Made by a program: the position numbers and the translations under genes | Source: CAZEHS01 sp964649745 | GTDB lineage: Bacteria > Bacillota > Clostridia > Peptostreptococcales > Acidaminobacteraceae | Direction: 5' to 3' | Length of the DNA stretch: 64,000 bases | Assembly: GCA_964649745.1 (NCBI GenBank) | Contig: CAZYQI010000008.1 | Location: 53,056-117,055 of the forward strand | Notes under the pieces: generated by a model | What the model saw: only the letters and a program-made list of their open reading frames with translations | Databases searched by the model: none | What the model was told of the DNA's origin: nothing | In this document: in pieces, positions 17,173 to 25,051 of the stretch | How the letters are laid out: each line of letters opens with the position of its first letter | Position numbering within the stretch: position 1 is the first letter of the stretch

Positions 17173-18915
17173 TTACGCCTCGGATATGGCTTTGAATTTA
17201 CATTTGGCTTCGCAGGCACCGCAGCCGATGCATGCCGCGCGATCAATCACGTGGGTTTCCTTCAGCTTGCCGGTGATTGCGTTAACCGGGCAAACCTTGG
17301 CGCACAGGGTACAGCCAACACACGCGTCAGCGGAGATCACATATTTCTTAAAGGCCTGACAGCTCTTGGCCGTACATTTGCCGTTGAGGATATGATCCTC
17401 GTATTCGTTGCGGAAGTATTTTAGGGTTGTCAGAACCGGATTTGGCGCCGTTTGGCCCAGGCCGCACAGGGAGCCTTCTTTGATCTTATAGCAAAGCTGT
17501 TCCAAGGTGTTCAGATCCTCCGCAACGCCCTTGCCCTCAACGATGCGGGTCAGGATCTCCAGCATTCGCTTGGTGCCTATGCGGCAGTAAGTACATTTGC
17601 CGCAGGATTCGTTGCAGGTGAACTCCAGAAAGAATCGGGCCATTTCTACCATACAGGTAGTTTCGTCCATGACAACCATACCGCCGCTGCCGACGATGGC
17701 GCCGGTGGCTTGAATGGCTTCATAATCGATCTGGGTATCAAGAAGGGGTGCCGGAATGCATCCGCCGGAGGGACCTCCCATTTGAACAGCCTTAAATTCT
17801 TTGTTGCCTTCGATGCCGCCGGAAATGCCGAAGATGACATCCCGAAGGGTAAGACCCATGGGAACCTCTACAAGGCCGCCGTTTTTGATTTTTCCTGTTA
17901 CGGCAAACACCTTGGTGCCCTTACTCTTCTCCGTGCCCATGGCTGCGAAGGCGGCTCCGCCGTTTTCGATGATCCAGGGAACGTTGGCATAGGTTTCAAC
18001 GTTGTTGATATTGGTTGGTTTTGCCATAAAGCCCTTTTGTGCCGGGAACGGGGGTTTGAACCGCGGCATTCCGCGCTCTCCTTCCAGAGAGGCAATCAGT
18101 GCGGTTTCTTCACCGCAAACGAAGGCTCCGGCACCGGCTTTGATGCGCATGGTGAAATTCAGGCCTTCAATGCCGAAGATGTTCTTGCCCAGGAAGCCTT
18201 TTTCAGTGGCATCAACAATGGCTTTTTCAAGCCGCTTGATGGCCAGAGGGTATTCCGCACGAACGTAGACAATCCCCTCATCCGCGCCGATGGTGTAGCC
18301 GGCGATCAGCATGCCCTCGATCAGGCAGTGGGGGTCCCCTTCGATGACGGAACGGTCCATAAACGCCCCCGGATCTCCTTCATCGGCATTACACACCACG
18401 TATTTCTTGTTATCATGGGAGGTCAGCGCCGCGTTCCACTTGAACCAGGTGGGGAAGCCCGCGCCGCCACGGCCACGGAGGCCGGATACCTTAATTTCCT
18501 CAATAACCTGTTTGGGGCTCATGGTGAGGACAACTTTTTCCGCCGCTTTGTAGCCCCCCACAGACAAATAATCTTCCAGACTTTCCGGGTTGATTCGCCC
18601 ATAATTCCGTGTAACAATGCGGGTCTGCATATCGTACGCCGCCTGATCCTCGGCTCCCATGAGCAGCCGCTTCACGTCCGGAGTCTGGCTCAGGATGCCC
18701 GGCACGTCCTCCGGCGTTACCTTCACATATCGGAAAAGACCTTCTTCCGTATAAACATCCACGATAGGCTCCAGATGACACATGCCGATACAGCCTGTGA
18801 GACCCAGATCGTAATCGGTTGAAGCACCCTTTTTCAGGCTTTCATCCATAAGATCATATAATTTGCCTGCCCCCGCTGCGATACCGCAGCTGCCGGCTCC
18901 GATTCGTATCTTCAT
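17173..18915 (-). CDS. NuoF/HydB-like NADH-binding flavoprotein subunit
   Basis: Protein of 580 residues. An N-terminal thioredoxin-like ferredoxin domain keeps only three of the usual four cysteines (C10 in GAGSCGIAAGA, then C42 and C46 in GCIGMCHLEP). The 51-kDa NuoF core follows with GLRGRGGAGFPTWFKW, CNADEGDPGAFMDR (FMN and NADH site) and GAGAFVCGEETALIASLEG. An SLBB-like part and the Fe-S motif ESCGKCTYCRIGT come next. The C-terminus has two 4Fe-4S clusters (CVGCTLCAKVCP; CIGCGACEAKC), as in HydB of bifurcating hydrogenases. Its start overlaps the NuoE-like gene by 4 bases. It should be the NAD(H) site and the bifurcation centre of the complex. Confidence 0.93.
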   Translation of the reverse strand: MKIRIGAGSCGIAAGAGKLYDLMDESLKKGASTDYDLGLTGCIGMCHLEPIVDVYTEEGLFRYVKVTPEDVPGILSQTPDVKRLLMGAEDQAAYDMQTRIVTRNYGRINPESLEDYLSVGGYKAAEKVVLTMSPKQVIEEIKVSGLRGRGGAGFPTWFKWNAALTSHDNKKYVVCNADEGDPGAFMDRSVIEGDPHCLIEGMLIAGYTIGADEGIVYVRAEYPLAIKRLEKAIVDATEKGFLGKNIFGIEGLNFTMRIKAGAGAFVCGEETALIASLEGERGMPRFKPPFPAQKGFMAKPTNINNVETYANVPWIIENGGAAFAAMGTEKSKGTKVFAVTGKIKNGGLVEVPMGLTLRDVIFGISGGIEGNKEFKAVQMGGPSGGCIPAPLLDTQIDYEAIQATGAIVGSGGMVVMDETTCMVEMARFFLEFTCNESCGKCTYCRIGTKRMLEILTRIVEGKGVAEDLNTLEQLCYKIKEGSLCGLGQTAPNPVLTTLKYFRNEYEDHILNGKCTAKSCQAFKKYVISADACVGCTLCAKVCPVNAITGKLKETHVIDRAACIGCGACEAKCKFKAISEA

Positions 18916-19412
18916 CCTTGTGTCTCCCTTGCTCTGATGGAATTGATGGCTTCAACCGCCGTTTGCGGCGTCAGCTTGGCGAATACCGTCTCACCCACCA
19001 TCATGACAGGGGCAAGGCTGCAGCAGCCCAGACAGGCCACACTGTTGCATGAAAAGAGACCGTCGTCGGTTGTCCCGCCGTTTTCAATGCCCAGGTGACT
19101 GAATACAGCCTTCTCCACAGCACCGGCGCCTCGAACGTGACAAGCGGTTCCTTTGCAGATCATAATGTTGTGTTTCCCGGTGGGCTTCAGCTTGAACTGG
19201 GTGTAAAAGGTTGCAACACCATAAATCTTGGCTTCCTGGATCCCTGTCTTGTCCGCGATATGGGTAATCGCTTCCTGTGGCAGGTACCCCAGCTTGTCCT
19301 GGGTCTTCTGGAGAATTGAGATCAGGTTTGTCTTATAGTCCTGATAGTGTCCGATGATGGCATCTACCGCTTCTGCCATTTCCGTGATCTCCGATTTTTC
19401 CGCTGTGCTCAT
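18912..19412 (-). CDS. NuoE/HydC-like 2Fe-2S subunit
   Basis: Protein of 166 residues from ATG 19412, preceded by AAGGAG at 8 bases; a longer in-frame start 21 codons upstream lacks such a site. It is a thioredoxin-fold 2Fe-2S protein: four-helix N-terminus (KTNLISILQKTQDKLGYLP), ATFYTQF, then ligands in CKGTACHVRG and SVACLGCCSLAP. It is the first gene of the three-gene operon. In NADH dehydrogenases and HydABC enzymes this subunit carries an electron branch next to the NuoF-like flavin subunit. Confidence 0.94.
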   Translation of the reverse strand: MSTAEKSEITEMAEAVDAIIGHYQDYKTNLISILQKTQDKLGYLPQEAITHIADKTGIQEAKIYGVATFYTQFKLKPTGKHNIMICKGTACHVRGAGAVEKAVFSHLGIENGGTTDDGLFSCNSVACLGCCSLAPVMMVGETVFAKLTPQTAVEAINSIRARETQG

Positions 19413-19841
19413 CTCACCACTCCTTTTAAAGAATTTGATTTGACGCAGGTCATCCGATATTCTTATCAGAATCATCTGGCCGGGAAAAACTTTGCTACGA
19501 ACCTAATTTTTTTACCGTTAAACTTATTATATACATCTTTTTCGGAACTGAACAGCCAAAAAGTTTGTATATTTATTAACCCAATTCCTATTCTAAACAA
19601 TATCGAAAGGTTATGAAAGCCTATTTTTAATCATTAAACATAAAAATTTATTGGATGGCTGAACCCATGTAACGGCGCCAATCCCAGAAGTATGCGTTAA
19701 TTAATTAACTAAAAAAGACGCTATCGCTTCCCCATGGCCCCTGCAAACTTTATAATTTAAAAATCTATATTTTTGTGAAAAATGGGTATACATTAGTTAG
19801 GCAATACAGGGAGTTTAGCAGTCAGAACGGAGGCGAAAGAC
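19413..19841 (-). other. AT-rich intergenic region with candidate promoters
   Basis: A 429-base gap between divergent genes, clearly richer in A and T than its surroundings. On the minus strand TATAAT at 19531-19526 is a reasonable -10 for the NuoEFG-like operon, but the -35 is weak. On the plus strand TATAAT near 19751 and TATACA near 19787 could serve the small gene at 19842. No coding frame, hairpin terminator or known riboswitch fold is evident to me. Confidence 0.35.
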
Positions 19842-20162
19842 ATGAAACTCAACGTTGATAAGGATGTTGCGGTATTCATGAACATCAAGCACCATGACAC
19901 TCTTACCGTCAGTGCCGATCAGGAATGCGTAGGTGCCAACTGTTCCGAATTTGTTTACCCGGTTATCCGTTTCAGACAACCGGAAACCCGTGATTCAGAG
20001 CGTTTCGACCGCTTTGAAACCGAAGGCGTGACCGTATGGTTCGACAAACGTCTCGAAACCGTACCGGAAGTCACTTTGAAGATGGAACATCACATCCTGA
20101 GAGATTCCATCCGTATTGAAGGCCTGCCTGTCCGACCTGAAATGACCCATATTCACCTGTAA
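19842..20162 (+). CDS. Conserved-looking small protein, unknown
   Basis: Soluble protein of 106 residues. The ATG follows GGAGGCGAAAGAC. It has no signal peptide or membrane helix. Two cysteines occur in QECVGANCSEF, followed by a beta-strand-like FVYPVIRFRQ and a second half EGVTVWFDKRLE with many His near the C-terminus. The order of strands recalls HesB-like and 'CC/Se motif' small proteins, but the double-Cys motif is spaced differently, so this is only a suggestion. It is monocistronic, with a strong terminator behind it, and divergent from the Fe-S complex operon. Confidence 0.8.
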   Translation: MKLNVDKDVAVFMNIKHHDTLTVSADQECVGANCSEFVYPVIRFRQPETRDSERFDRFETEGVTVWFDKRLETVPEVTLKMEHHILRDSIRIEGLPVRPEMTHIHL

Positions 20163-20187
20163 TGACCGGTGAGTGGCACCATATGAA

Positions 20188-20226
20188 GCAGGAAACCCGA
20201 GTAGATGGTTTCCCGCTTTTTTTTTT
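20188..20226 (+). terminator. Terminator after the small orphan gene
   Basis: GCAGGAAACC (20188-20197) pairs with GGTTTCCCGC (20207-20216) with one mismatch, followed by ten T residues. Confidence 0.88.
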
Positions 20227-20268
20227 GCGTGTCACCTGACCGGTTTCTTGCCTTTTATTATTTCTCTG

Positions 20269-20311
20269 TTGACATCCCATGCGTATCAGTGTACTATTCA
20301 ATTAATACACT
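20269..20311 (+). promoter_or_regulatory. Promoter and GntR operator
   Basis: TTGACA (20269-20274), exactly 17 bases, TACTAT (20292-20297): a strong sigma-A promoter. An inverted repeat AGTGTA-N12-TACACT spans 20288-20311 and covers the -10 box. This fits the YtrA-type GntR regulator encoded immediately downstream and predicts autorepression of the operon. Confidence 0.82.
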
Positions 20312-20336
20312 AATACATCGGAGAGGTGAGTCCTGC

Positions 20337-20717
20337 ATGGCCTTTGAATTCAATGAAAGCGCACCGATCTATCTACAGATTCTTAAGAAGATAAAGATGG
20401 ACATCTGCTCAGGACACCTGCAGCCGGGAGAAAAGCTGCCTTCCGTTCGGGATCTGGCAGCCGCCAACCGCGTGAATCCCAATACCGCCCAGCGGGTTTA
20501 TCAGGAGCTGGAGCGGGAAGGCCTCACTGCTACCCAGCGGGGGATGGGGACCTTTGTAACGGAAGACGGCGAGCTGATTGCCTCGTTACGCAGAGTACTG
20601 GCAAACCTTGAGATCACCACCTTTCTGGAGAGCATGGCCAACATCGGCTTCTCCAACGAGGAGATTCTGACACAAATCACTACAAAATTGGAGGAGTTCC
20701 CATGCAAGCAGTCCTGA
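20337..20717 (+). CDS. GntR-family repressor, YtrA subfamily
   Basis: Regulator of 126 residues. The winged helix covers about residues 10-75 with IYLQILKKIKMDICSGHLQPG, KLPSVRDLAAANRVNPNTAQ and GMGTFVTED. The short C-terminal helical part without a ligand-binding domain is the mark of the YtrA subfamily, which usually represses its own ABC-transporter operon in Gram-positive bacteria. The ATG at 20337 follows GGAGAGGTGAG. The end overlaps the ATPase gene by 16 bases. An operator-like palindrome overlaps its promoter. Confidence 0.94.
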   Translation: MAFEFNESAPIYLQILKKIKMDICSGHLQPGEKLPSVRDLAAANRVNPNTAQRVYQELEREGLTATQRGMGTFVTEDGELIASLRRVLANLEITTFLESMANIGFSNEEILTQITTKLEEFPCKQS

Positions 20718-21412
20718 GTATTGAAAACCTCACAAAATCCTTTGGCTCCAAGGTTGTTCTTAACGACCTGAGCATGCGTGCAGATCCCGGCAGGATTGTG
20801 GGTCTCATGGGGCCCAACGGCAGCGGAAAAACAACCCTGCTGAAAACCATTGCCGGCTTGCTTAAGCACCAGACAGGCACCATTCGCATCACCAACTGCC
20901 CACCGGGTACCCATTTTAAGAGCTGTATCTCGTATCTGCCTGACAGCAATCCCCTGTACCCTTGGATGAAAATCGGCGATGCCCAGGAATTCTATCAGGA
21001 TCACTTCTCAGATTTCAATCCTGACCGCATGAGTGAATTTATGAAAAACCTGAAACTGGATGCCGGCGCCAGCGTTAAGAGCCTGTCTAAGGGTGCTTTG
21101 GAAAAGCTGAACCTTTCCCTGGTACTGTCCCGGGAAACCCAGCTGTATTTGCTGGACGAGCCCCTGGGCGGCCTGGATCCCCTGGCAAGGGAGTTTGTAA
21201 TGGATATGATTCTCAGTGCATATCAGGAAAACGCCGCCATGCTTATCACGACCCATATGGTGGGAGAAATTGAGCGCCTATTCGACGATGTGCTCTTTAT
21301 GACCCAAGGAAAGCTGCTTCTTTATGGAAATGCCGACGCTCTGCGTCAGGAACACGGCTGCTCTGTGGACAAACTTTATCGGGAGGTATTCTCAAATGAA
21401 GAAATTGCTTAA
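20702..21412 (+). CDS. ABC transporter ATP-binding protein
   Basis: ATPase of 236 residues. Walker A is GPNGSGKTTLLK, Walker B is LYLLDEPLGGLDP, and the H-loop is in LITTHMVGEIE. The signature is LSKGALEKL, the LSKG form usual for the YtrB-like branch rather than a defect. It energises the adjacent membrane protein. YtrA-regulated systems of this type respond to cell-wall-active antibiotics in some relatives, but the substrate here is unknown. Confidence 0.94.
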   Translation: MQAVLSIENLTKSFGSKVVLNDLSMRADPGRIVGLMGPNGSGKTTLLKTIAGLLKHQTGTIRITNCPPGTHFKSCISYLPDSNPLYPWMKIGDAQEFYQDHFSDFNPDRMSEFMKNLKLDAGASVKSLSKGALEKLNLSLVLSRETQLYLLDEPLGGLDPLAREFVMDMILSAYQENAAMLITTHMVGEIERLFDDVLFMTQGKLLLYGNADALRQEHGCSVDKLYREVFSNEEIA

Positions 21413-22238
21413 GTTTAACCTGCGACATATGACCCGCGTTCTCTATCCGGCCCTGAGCATTCTGCTGGCCACTACCCTGATGCTCTGCGGCGCCCTGATT
21501 CTGGGCGGTGAACCGGTCAAGGAATTTATGACCTCCGATCCCTCCGGCGGCTCCTTTGCCATCAGCAACGCGGCACAGCTTACCCTCTCTCTCGGTATAC
21601 TGATCTGGATTTTTGAAGTGCTCTTCATTCCCTTTCTGATCCTGATCAGCGGTATTGAGTCTTTCCGCAAGGAACTGACTGAGGATTTCGGAAAGCTCTA
21701 CTTCATGATCCCGGTCACCGGCGCTTCCATCCTGTTGTCAAAGCTTCTCGCCACCACCCTGTCCGTTTGTGCTGCGTATTATTCCTCCCTGGGCGCCGTA
21801 TGCCTTGTGTTCAGTACCCCCGGCCTCGCCAAGGGCACCACGCTGGTGTCGGAGCTGCTGCAAAAACCGCGGCTGTACCTGGATATTGCCTTGATCGGCA
21901 CCGCCATTATCACCTTTATTGCCGTTTGGATCGGCATTGCCGCCATATTCTCCATCGTCCTCTCCAAGGCCTTCCTCGGTGGTCACAAGGCCCGCTGGAT
22001 GGTAACCGTCAGCGCCTTCCTTGGTATCTGTGCTTTGGATTACACCCTTTCTCAGTGGACGGAGCGACTGCTTCCGTATCAGATAAACCTCTTCCCATGG
22101 ATCGGAGCCGCTACTCGGGATCTCTTCGGCCCCGATCTGAACTGCAATGTGGGGGTCATCCTCTGCGAAGCGATTTTACTGGCCATTCTCTTTTGGACCT
22201 CACAGCATCTGCTGGACAAACGGGTGGACATCAGTTAA
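21396..22238 (+). CDS. ABC transporter permease
   Basis: Membrane protein of 280 residues from ATG 21396, preceded by GGGAGG; longer in-frame starts lie inside the ATPase gene. About six hydrophobic segments are visible (for example VLYPALSILLATTLMLCGALI, LGILIWIFEVLFIPFLILI and DIALIGTAIITFIAVWIGIAAIF). There is no sequence motif beyond the ABC-2-like pattern of membrane segments. It overlaps the ATPase gene by 17 bases and is followed by a lipoprotein gene in the same operon. It forms the transmembrane part of the GntR-controlled transporter. Confidence 0.9.
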   Translation: MKKLLKFNLRHMTRVLYPALSILLATTLMLCGALILGGEPVKEFMTSDPSGGSFAISNAAQLTLSLGILIWIFEVLFIPFLILISGIESFRKELTEDFGKLYFMIPVTGASILLSKLLATTLSVCAAYYSSLGAVCLVFSTPGLAKGTTLVSELLQKPRLYLDIALIGTAIITFIAVWIGIAAIFSIVLSKAFLGGHKARWMVTVSAFLGICALDYTLSQWTERLLPYQINLFPWIGAATRDLFGPDLNCNVGVILCEAILLAILFWTSQHLLDKRVDIS

Positions 22239-22310
22239 ACACCGGTTCGCCGCCGGTTAACGCTTCTTGCTGGGATGATCATACGAACCAATTATCTGGA
22301 GGAAAGTGAC

Positions 22311-22706
22311 ATGAAAAGAACGCTTGTTTTACTGATGTCAATCATCGCAATCTTTGCTATGCCTGGATGTGCTGCAAGAGAATCTGAACAAGTGTCTTAC
22401 AATCTATCGCTTGAAGCGGATAACTTCAATGTGGTTCGGCAGCTGACCATGATCAACTGCATCAACGGAGACATCCTGTTTCAGATGACGGGAAAAATGT
22501 CCATAACGGCAGACCCGGCAGACAATCAGTTAGAGGTGATTGTCGAGGACGAAAACGGCAAGTATCAGAAGCACTTCATAGGACTGAGCGATAATGTGTC
22601 CTATGTCGTTGAACAAAAGAACTACGAAAATGTAAGCAAGTACAAATACACGCTGAATTATAACCCGAAAATGTGGGTTCCGGTTGAACTGGATGTCGTT
22701 GACTAA
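22311..22706 (+). CDS. Small lipoprotein, unknown
   Basis: Protein of 131 residues from ATG 22311 after GGAGGAAAGTGAC. A signal peptide with a lipobox ends in AIFAMPGC, with Cys 20 as the expected lipidated residue. The mature part looks beta-rich with no family I recognise. It is the last gene of the GntR-ABC operon, about 70 bases after the permease, and may be an extracytoplasmic accessory or sensor of that transporter. Confidence 0.85.
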   Translation: MKRTLVLLMSIIAIFAMPGCAARESEQVSYNLSLEADNFNVVRQLTMINCINGDILFQMTGKMSITADPADNQLEVIVEDENGKYQKHFIGLSDNVSYVVEQKNYENVSKYKYTLNYNPKMWVPVELDVVD

Positions 22707-22730
22707 AGCAGGAGGTACAGCATGTAAATC

Positions 22731-22778
22731 ACGGGGGGTTATAAACAGGCTAGTGCCTGTTTATAACCCCCCGTTTGT
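22731..22778 (+). terminator. Terminator of the GntR-ABC operon
   Basis: Perfect 20-bp stem: ACGGGGGGTTATAAACAGGC (22731-22750) pairs with its complement at 22755-22774 around a TAGT loop, followed by TTGTTGTTT. The convergent S1-domain gene ends 10 bases further on, and the same stem may also stop that transcript although no T-run follows on that side. Confidence 0.85.
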
Positions 22779-22787
22779 TGTTTCACC

Positions 22788-23942
22788 CTACTTCACGTGT
22801 CCCAATTTGGCTGCAAACAGGGCCCCTAAGGAGGTTACCGCTTCTCCCTCGGATTCCGGCAGCTCGTAATCGGCCCCTTCCTCTTCTTTGGCCTGGCGGA
22901 TGCTGAGGGACATTTTCCGCTCCGCTTCTTCCACCTTCAGAACCATCACGTCCATGGTCTGCCCCACCTGGAGGGCGTCCTGGGGGCGATTGATCCGCTC
23001 TTGGGATATCTCCGATATGTGCACCAGGCCCTCAACGCCGGGCTCCACCTCTACGAAGGCGCCGAAGGGCATGAGCCGCACCACGGTTCCCTCAATGATA
23101 TCCCCGGGCTCGTAATACTCCGCAGCCCCGATCCAGGGATCATTCTGTACCGCTTTAAGACTTAGGGAGATCCGGTTCTTGGGAATATCCACCTTTTGAA
23201 TCTGAACCTCCACGGTATCTCCCAGCCGAAGCACCTCAGAGGGGTGCTTAATGCGCTCGTAGCTGAGGTCGCTGATGTGAATAAGCCCCTCAATACCGCC
23301 GATATCCACAAAGGCGCCGAAATCCATCAGCCGGGTCACTGTGCCGGTACGTTTTTCTCCTTCTGTAAGGGTTTCCATCAGAGCATCCTTTATTTCGGCT
23401 TGCTTGGCCTCTGCCAGCTCACGGCCTGAAAAAACAAGCTTATTCTTGCCCTTGTCCAGTTCGATAACACGAACCGGAATGGATTTGCCCACCATGGTCC
23501 CTAGATCCCCCACGGAACGGGCCCCCAGCCGGGATGCCGGAATAAAGCCCCGCACCCCCTTATAGACAGCGGAAACGCCGCCCTTCAGGGCTTCCGTGAT
23601 TTGCACGATAAGGACCTTCCCTGTTTCCATGGACTGTCCGAAATCGAACCACGCTACCTGCTGGGCCGCTTGGGTTGCCGAAAGGAAAACCACCCCTTCG
23701 GATTCCTTAACGCTGACCACAATGACCTGGATGGTTGCATCCAGGTCAACAAAATCCGTCAGGGAGGCGTTGCGATCCTTGGTAAAATCGCTGCGAGGTA
23801 TGATGCCATCGCTGATATAGCCTATATTCACCACAACGGCATCCTCCTGGATGGACATTACCTTGCCCTCTAGAAGATCGCCGGGCTGTACCCCCTCCAT
23901 GGAGGCATCGATCTCAGCCATAAAATCCTTCATGTCTTCCAT
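22788..23942 (-). CDS. S1 RNA-binding domain protein (RpsA-like)
   Basis: Protein of 384 residues with four S1 domains at about 18-90, 100-175, 190-262 and 275-348. The third and fourth are the most regular (GTVTRLMDFGAFVDIGGIEG; GTVVRLMPFGAFVEVEPGVEG, each followed by a GL-HIS motif). It matches the short S1-like protein of low-GC Gram-positive bacteria, which is related to ribosomal protein S1 but has fewer domains. The exact role (translation of structured mRNAs or RNA binding) is not settled by sequence. The next genes on the strand follow with an 11-base gap, so it could be at the end of the Gx/NusG-II operon. Confidence 0.93.
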   Translation of the reverse strand: MEDMKDFMAEIDASMEGVQPGDLLEGKVMSIQEDAVVVNIGYISDGIIPRSDFTKDRNASLTDFVDLDATIQVIVVSVKESEGVVFLSATQAAQQVAWFDFGQSMETGKVLIVQITEALKGGVSAVYKGVRGFIPASRLGARSVGDLGTMVGKSIPVRVIELDKGKNKLVFSGRELAEAKQAEIKDALMETLTEGEKRTGTVTRLMDFGAFVDIGGIEGLIHISDLSYERIKHPSEVLRLGDTVEVQIQKVDIPKNRISLSLKAVQNDPWIGAAEYYEPGDIIEGTVVRLMPFGAFVEVEPGVEGLVHISEISQERINRPQDALQVGQTMDVMVLKVEEAERKMSLSIRQAKEEEGADYELPESEGEAVTSLGALFAAKLGHVK

Positions 23943-23953
23943 AATCTGCTCCT

Positions 23954-24490
23954 TTATGTGTTGTGTTTGGTTAACCTCAGATACTTCAGCAAGAGCGTGA
24001 CCGTATAGCCCGTCACCACCCCTGTGCCGATGGCGGATACCAGCAGGACCGGCAGATAGGACAAAATCCGGATATTTTGCACCACCACCGCTGCCACCAG
24101 CAGCTGCCCGACATTATGGCCCACCGCCCCGCATATGCTTACCCCCACCGTACTGAATACTCTCGGCATAAAGGTTACCAGAACTGCCATGACCAAAAAG
24201 GCCACCAGCGCCCCCCCCAGGCTGAAAAGAAAAGCCGAAAAACTGCCAAGGATCAGGGAGCCCAGCAGCACCCTGAGAAGGATGATGGCCAGGGTATCCC
24301 GCCAGTTGAACAGGTAAAGAGCCGTGAGGGTCACCACATTGGCCAGGCCCAGCTTTACACCGGGGACAGCCACGGAGAGGGGGATTAGCCGTTCAACAGC
24401 CATCAGCACAATGGCCAGGGCTGTCAGCAGGGCAATCAGGACCATCCGGTGGGTTTTAGACCGAACTATCTGTCTATTGAGAAAGGTCAT
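23954..24490 (-). CDS. Gx transporter family membrane protein
   Basis: Integral membrane protein of 178 residues with five or six hydrophobic segments and many Gly (LIALLTALAIVLMAVERLIP; GVKLGLANVVTLTALYLF; ILRVLLGSLILGSFSAFLFS). It matches the Gx transporter/heptaprenyl diphosphate synthase component I family, thought to be ECF-like substrate-binding membrane proteins. The start overlaps the end of the NusG-II gene by 17 bases. This pairing with NusG-II and ApbE-type genes is common in Clostridia and is often near flavin-dependent electron-transfer systems. Confidence 0.9.
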   Translation of the reverse strand: MTFLNRQIVRSKTHRMVLIALLTALAIVLMAVERLIPLSVAVPGVKLGLANVVTLTALYLFNWRDTLAIILLRVLLGSLILGSFSAFLFSLGGALVAFLVMAVLVTFMPRVFSTVGVSICGAVGHNVGQLLVAAVVVQNIRILSYLPVLLVSAIGTGVVTGYTVTLLLKYLRLTKHNT

Positions 24491-24851
24491 CGATGGGACT
24501 CTCCTTACTTCCGGTTATTTCAATCACAACTCGGTTAGGCAGACATACGATGGTCTGCCCTGGCTTGTCGATGGTGCCGGTGTGCACGCAGACCTGATCC
24601 GGGCAGTCGGATTCTATCATCCGCACGGTGCCGTTCTCGATCACCAGTGCATTATGACCATAGGCGGAATCCAGGGGCAGGGTTATGCTCTGGGCAGTAT
24701 CCAGAGGATAGGTACCCACAAGGACCTTATCCTGCCATATCTCCACCTGGGAAGGGCCCGCACTCCCGGCGGACCACCAGGTATACCCCCACCAGGCAGC
24801 CGCCGCCAAGAGAAGGATTCCTATCAAAAATGCGTCATTCTTTTTTATCAT
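24474..24851 (-). CDS. NusG domain II-containing protein
   Basis: Protein of 125 residues with one N-terminal membrane helix (AFLIGILLLAAAAWWGYTWW) and an extracytoplasmic NusG-II-like beta domain. Typical motifs are SAYGHNALVIENGTVRMIES, then CPDQVCVHTGTI and GQTIVCLPNRVVIEI, with three cysteines. The function of the family is not known. It is translationally coupled to the Gx transporter gene; ATG follows GGAGTACCC. Confidence 0.92.
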   Translation of the reverse strand: MIKKNDAFLIGILLLAAAAWWGYTWWSAGSAGPSQVEIWQDKVLVGTYPLDTAQSITLPLDSAYGHNALVIENGTVRMIESDCPDQVCVHTGTIDKPGQTIVCLPNRVVIEITGSKESPIDDLSQ

Positions 24852-24950
24852 GGGTACTCCATCACTATCTTTGTCTTGTCATTGCGAGGAGGCAACTGCC
24901 AACGCGGCAACCTCTCCCTTTAGGCCTTAGAAGCCCGGTAACAAATCCTT

Positions 24951-25028
24951 AGCCACGGATTCACACGGATCACTACACGGAGTGTTTATAATTCCCTTAC
25001 TCCGTGTAAATCCGTGTTATCCGTGGCT
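24951..25028. repeat. Palindromic intergenic repeat
   Basis: Nested arms: AGCCACGGAT, ACACGGAT and ACACGGAGT on the left match ACTCCGTGT, ATCCGTGT and ATCCGTGGCT on the right around a short AT-rich centre. The whole is a 78-base near-palindrome built from a repeated CACGGAT unit. It lies between the NusG-II and ApbE genes. No T-run follows on either strand, so it does not look like a plain terminator; it resembles dispersed intergenic repeats. Confidence 0.75.
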
Positions 25029-25051
25029 ATCATCATTTTCAGCAATTTACA

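Noticed and set aside
17452..18822. Open frame of 456 codons on the plus strand
   Set aside because: Antisense shadow of the NuoF-like gene; no ribosome site or domain.
21090..21105. Defective ABC signature (LSKG) as a sign of inactivity
   Set aside because: LSKG is usual for the YtrB-like branch; Walker A, Walker B and H-loop are all intact.
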